Part shown: one piece after another, positions 62,635-64,000 of the stretch | How positions within the stretch are numbered: position 1 is the stretch's first letter | How the letters are laid out: every line of letters starts with the position of its first letter | Assembly (NCBI GenBank): GCA_002726335.1 | Contig: PBSR01000214.1 | Span: forward strand, 1-64,000 | DNA length: 64,000 nt | Direction: 5' to 3' | Origin: Gemmatimonadaceae bacterium | GTDB lineage: Bacteria > Latescibacterota > UBA2968 > UBA8231 | The notes under the pieces: model-generated | Databases searched by the model: none | What the model saw: only the letters and a program-made list of their open reading frames with translations | Told to the model about the DNA's origin: nothing | Translations under genes and position numbers: made by a program

Positions 62635-63708
62635 TCACTTCAGGCTGCGCTCGAACGCACGGATCTCCTTCTGCCCATCGAGTACGCCGAACTCCAGGTG
62701 AAAGTCGCGGACGGCTCCGGGGGCAATGTGCTCCAGGGTGCCGTTTCTGCGATTCCAGGCCCGCCCCAATACGCTGCAGTTGCCCGGTTCCACGCCCGTC
62801 ACGTAGGTCCCCTTGTGGAAGTGCTGCCACTGATTGAGGATGGGGATCTCGCGGCGAGGAAAGGACCACGTCAATCCCAGCCCGAGCCGATCGTTGACCA
62901 GACCCACACGGACCATGCCGCGGCGATCGGCAGCGGGACGGTGCACGTAGACGTCATCGTGCACTTTTGCCCGGGGCCCGCCGACGGTGCAATACTCCTC
63001 GGGGCCGACTTCCCGGTCCTCGGTCCACTCCGTCGATTTCTTCGAGTTGATCAGCATCCGCGCGCCGCGGTCGAGCAGTGGCCAGCCAGGGTTCGTGTGA
63101 TAGACGACCATCAGCGGGGCAGGATCGCTGCCGAGGTTCTCGACCCGGTCGTGAATCCGGATCGTTTTCTCGCCGAGTACGGTGGAGATCTCGCGGGTCA
63201 TCTCCAGGCAGTGACCGAACATGATGTGCTCGCGCATGCGGCCGCCGACGCGGATCACGTAGTCGTCACCTTCCCAGGCGCCCCTGGCGCTGACATCCTT
63301 GGCCGGGATGTAGGAGAGGCGGCCGTGCAGGGGAAGCTCCGTGTCCTCCTCCTCGGGGTCCACCTCGGGATGCCCGACAAAGGTCAATCCGCACGTGGTC
63401 AGCAATCCGAGGAAGGAGCCGCGCATCCAGTCGTTGCCAGTCGGCTCATAGAAGGCGGGCCCCACATCCCCGGTCTTTGAACGGAAGCAGAGAGACATCC
63501 CTTTGTACTGGGCCGAGGCGATGTCCAGGGCCCGTCCGGGAAGCAGGGAGAAACTCAGGCCGGAGGCATTGGTAACCTCCACCAGCCCGGCACCCCGTTC
63601 GTTGCCTTCCGTCAGCTCCGCCCGGCGGATGCCGGCGACCTGGCTGACATCGCCCACCAGATCGAGAATCTGCCGCCTGGTGTAGTCTCGTCCAAAGAGC
63701 GTAGCCAT
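62635..63708 (-). CDS. DUF4432 aldose 1-epimerase-like protein
   Basis: 357 residues. DUF4432 proteins share the galactose-mutarotase beta-sandwich. Visible features are LVEVTNASGLSFSLLPGRALDIASAQYKG, FLGLLTTCGLTFVGHP, LPLHGRLSYIPAKDV with a conserved His-Gly, and YHTNPGWPLLDRGARM followed by NQWQHFHKGTYVTGVEPGN. They match the substrate pocket histidines and glutamate of this group. It probably interconverts sugar anomers or related cyclic sugars. It converges on the glycosyltransferase with a 19-base gap. Confidence 0.9.
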   Translation of the reverse strand: MATLFGRDYTRRQILDLVGDVSQVAGIRRAELTEGNERGAGLVEVTNASGLSFSLLPGRALDIASAQYKGMSLCFRSKTGDVGPAFYEPTGNDWMRGSFLGLLTTCGLTFVGHPEVDPEEEDTELPLHGRLSYIPAKDVSARGAWEGDDYVIRVGGRMREHIMFGHCLEMTREISTVLGEKTIRIHDRVENLGSDPAPLMVVYHTNPGWPLLDRGARMLINSKKSTEWTEDREVGPEEYCTVGGPRAKVHDDVYVHRPAADRRGMVRVGLVNDRLGLGLTWSFPRREIPILNQWQHFHKGTYVTGVEPGNCSVLGRAWNRRNGTLEHIAPGAVRDFHLEFGVLDGQKEIRAFERSLK

Positions 63709-63825
63709 CGCATCGTCCTCTCAGGTCAATTCGTGCAGGCTTCGGCCGCCATCGGCGCGTCGGGCTCAGTGTATCGGGGGGCGGCCGGAGCGTCAAGCGG
63801 ATCGGCCCGCCATTTCACCGCCCAC

Positions 63826-63856
63826 TTGACAGCCCCACCCATGGGCGGACTATTTA
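63826..63856 (+). promoter_or_regulatory. Possible promoter for the gene at 63892
   Basis: TTGACA (63826-63831) with TATTTA (63851-63856) 19 bases downstream; the spacer is two bases longer than ideal. The rest of the 63709-63891 gap shows nothing else clear. Confidence 0.4.
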
Positions 63857-63891
63857 TACGGTTCGGCGGGAATCGCGCCCCGTACCCAATT

Positions 63892-64000
63892 ATGAAAAAA
63901 CTCATCTCCATAGACCATCTCTCCTCCGGCATGTTTCTCGACGCCGATGTCGTCGTCGAAGAGTCGGGTGAAGAAGAACCAGGCCGCTTCCTCGAGCCGC
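63892..64000 (+). CDS. Start of a probable HD-GYP-type signalling protein (truncated by window end)
   Basis: 36 codons from ATG 63892 (MKKLISIDHLSSGMFLDADV) and open at the right edge. The opening pattern I-x-x-L-x-x-G-M-F/Y-V/L-x-x-D is that of DUF3391-like heads in front of HD-GYP cyclic-di-GMP phosphodiesterases. A weaker similarity to other signalling heads is possible. Only the N-terminus is visible, so the catalytic domain cannot be confirmed. Confidence 0.5.
   Translation, partial: MKKLISIDHLSSGMFLDADVVVEESGEEEPGRFLEP

Noticed and set aside
1..64000. CRISPR arrays, tRNA/rRNA genes, insertion sequences or prophage
   Set aside because: No regularly spaced repeats, cloverleaf-like sequences, transposases or integrases were seen; gaps between genes are all under 300 bases and largely accounted for.

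Overview
The window is a 64 kb piece of a GC-rich Gram-negative bacterial chromosome. It is densely coded, with no gap between genes over 300 bases. I see no tRNA, rRNA, CRISPR array, insertion sequence or phage gene. Outer-membrane functions (LptB, a TolC-like protein, a lipoprotein), sigma-54 with a sigma-54-dependent two-component system, and many Gfo/Idh, sugar isomerase, DUF4432 and D-2-hydroxyacid dehydrogenase genes are typical of environmental FCB-type lineages. Latescibacterota is my best guess, but this is inference from gene content, not a phylogenetic result.

Layout. 0-2 kb: end of lptB, a terminator, a strong sigma-70-like promoter and rpoN. 2-6 kb: a DUF6057-like membrane protein diverging from a frameshifted lipoprotein with one CXXCH haem motif and TolB/PD40 repeats. 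6-13 kb: a minus-strand metabolic cluster (Rid-type protein, TIM-barrel protein, group II PLP decarboxylase, LarA/DUF2088-like protein, a two-subunit TPP decarboxylase, an unknown protein), diverging from a DUF2064 transferase. 13.7-26.9 kb: a tightly overlapping minus-strand operon of an HDOD protein (frameshifted), a 2479-residue giant protein, an ATP-grasp protein, a fucokinase-like GHMP kinase and FabI. 27-32 kb: an NtrC-type regulator, its PAS histidine kinase and a small coupled protein behind a good sigma-54 promoter, then a small membrane protein, an RpoZ-like omega subunit and a DUF1684 lipoprotein-like protein. 32-37.6 kb: a beta-helix protein, a stand-alone AICAR transformylase, dapA, dapB, a strong bidirectional terminator and a UVR-motif protein. 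37.6-46 kb: two divergent operons that look like one export system, TolC plus two paralogous membrane-anchored proteins on the minus strand, and an ABC ATPase plus two paralogous permeases on the plus strand. 46-48.6 kb: an 833-residue unknown protein with poly-Asp and poly-Gly tracts. 48.6-57.3 kb: Gfo/Idh oxidoreductase and acetamidase, convergent with ppk, a GlmU-like nucleotidyltransferase, cysD and cysNC. 57.5-64 kb: sugar isomerases, a zinc-less MDR dehydrogenase, a 2-hydroxyacid dehydrogenase, a GT4 glycosyltransferase, a DUF4432 epimerase and the start of a probable HD-GYP gene.

The most unusual items are the giant-protein operon (14.5-26.9 kb) and the paired ABC/TolC export locus (40.7-46 kb). 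Two genes each need one extra base to be read through, which points either to base-calling errors in an assembled genome or to real frameshifts.
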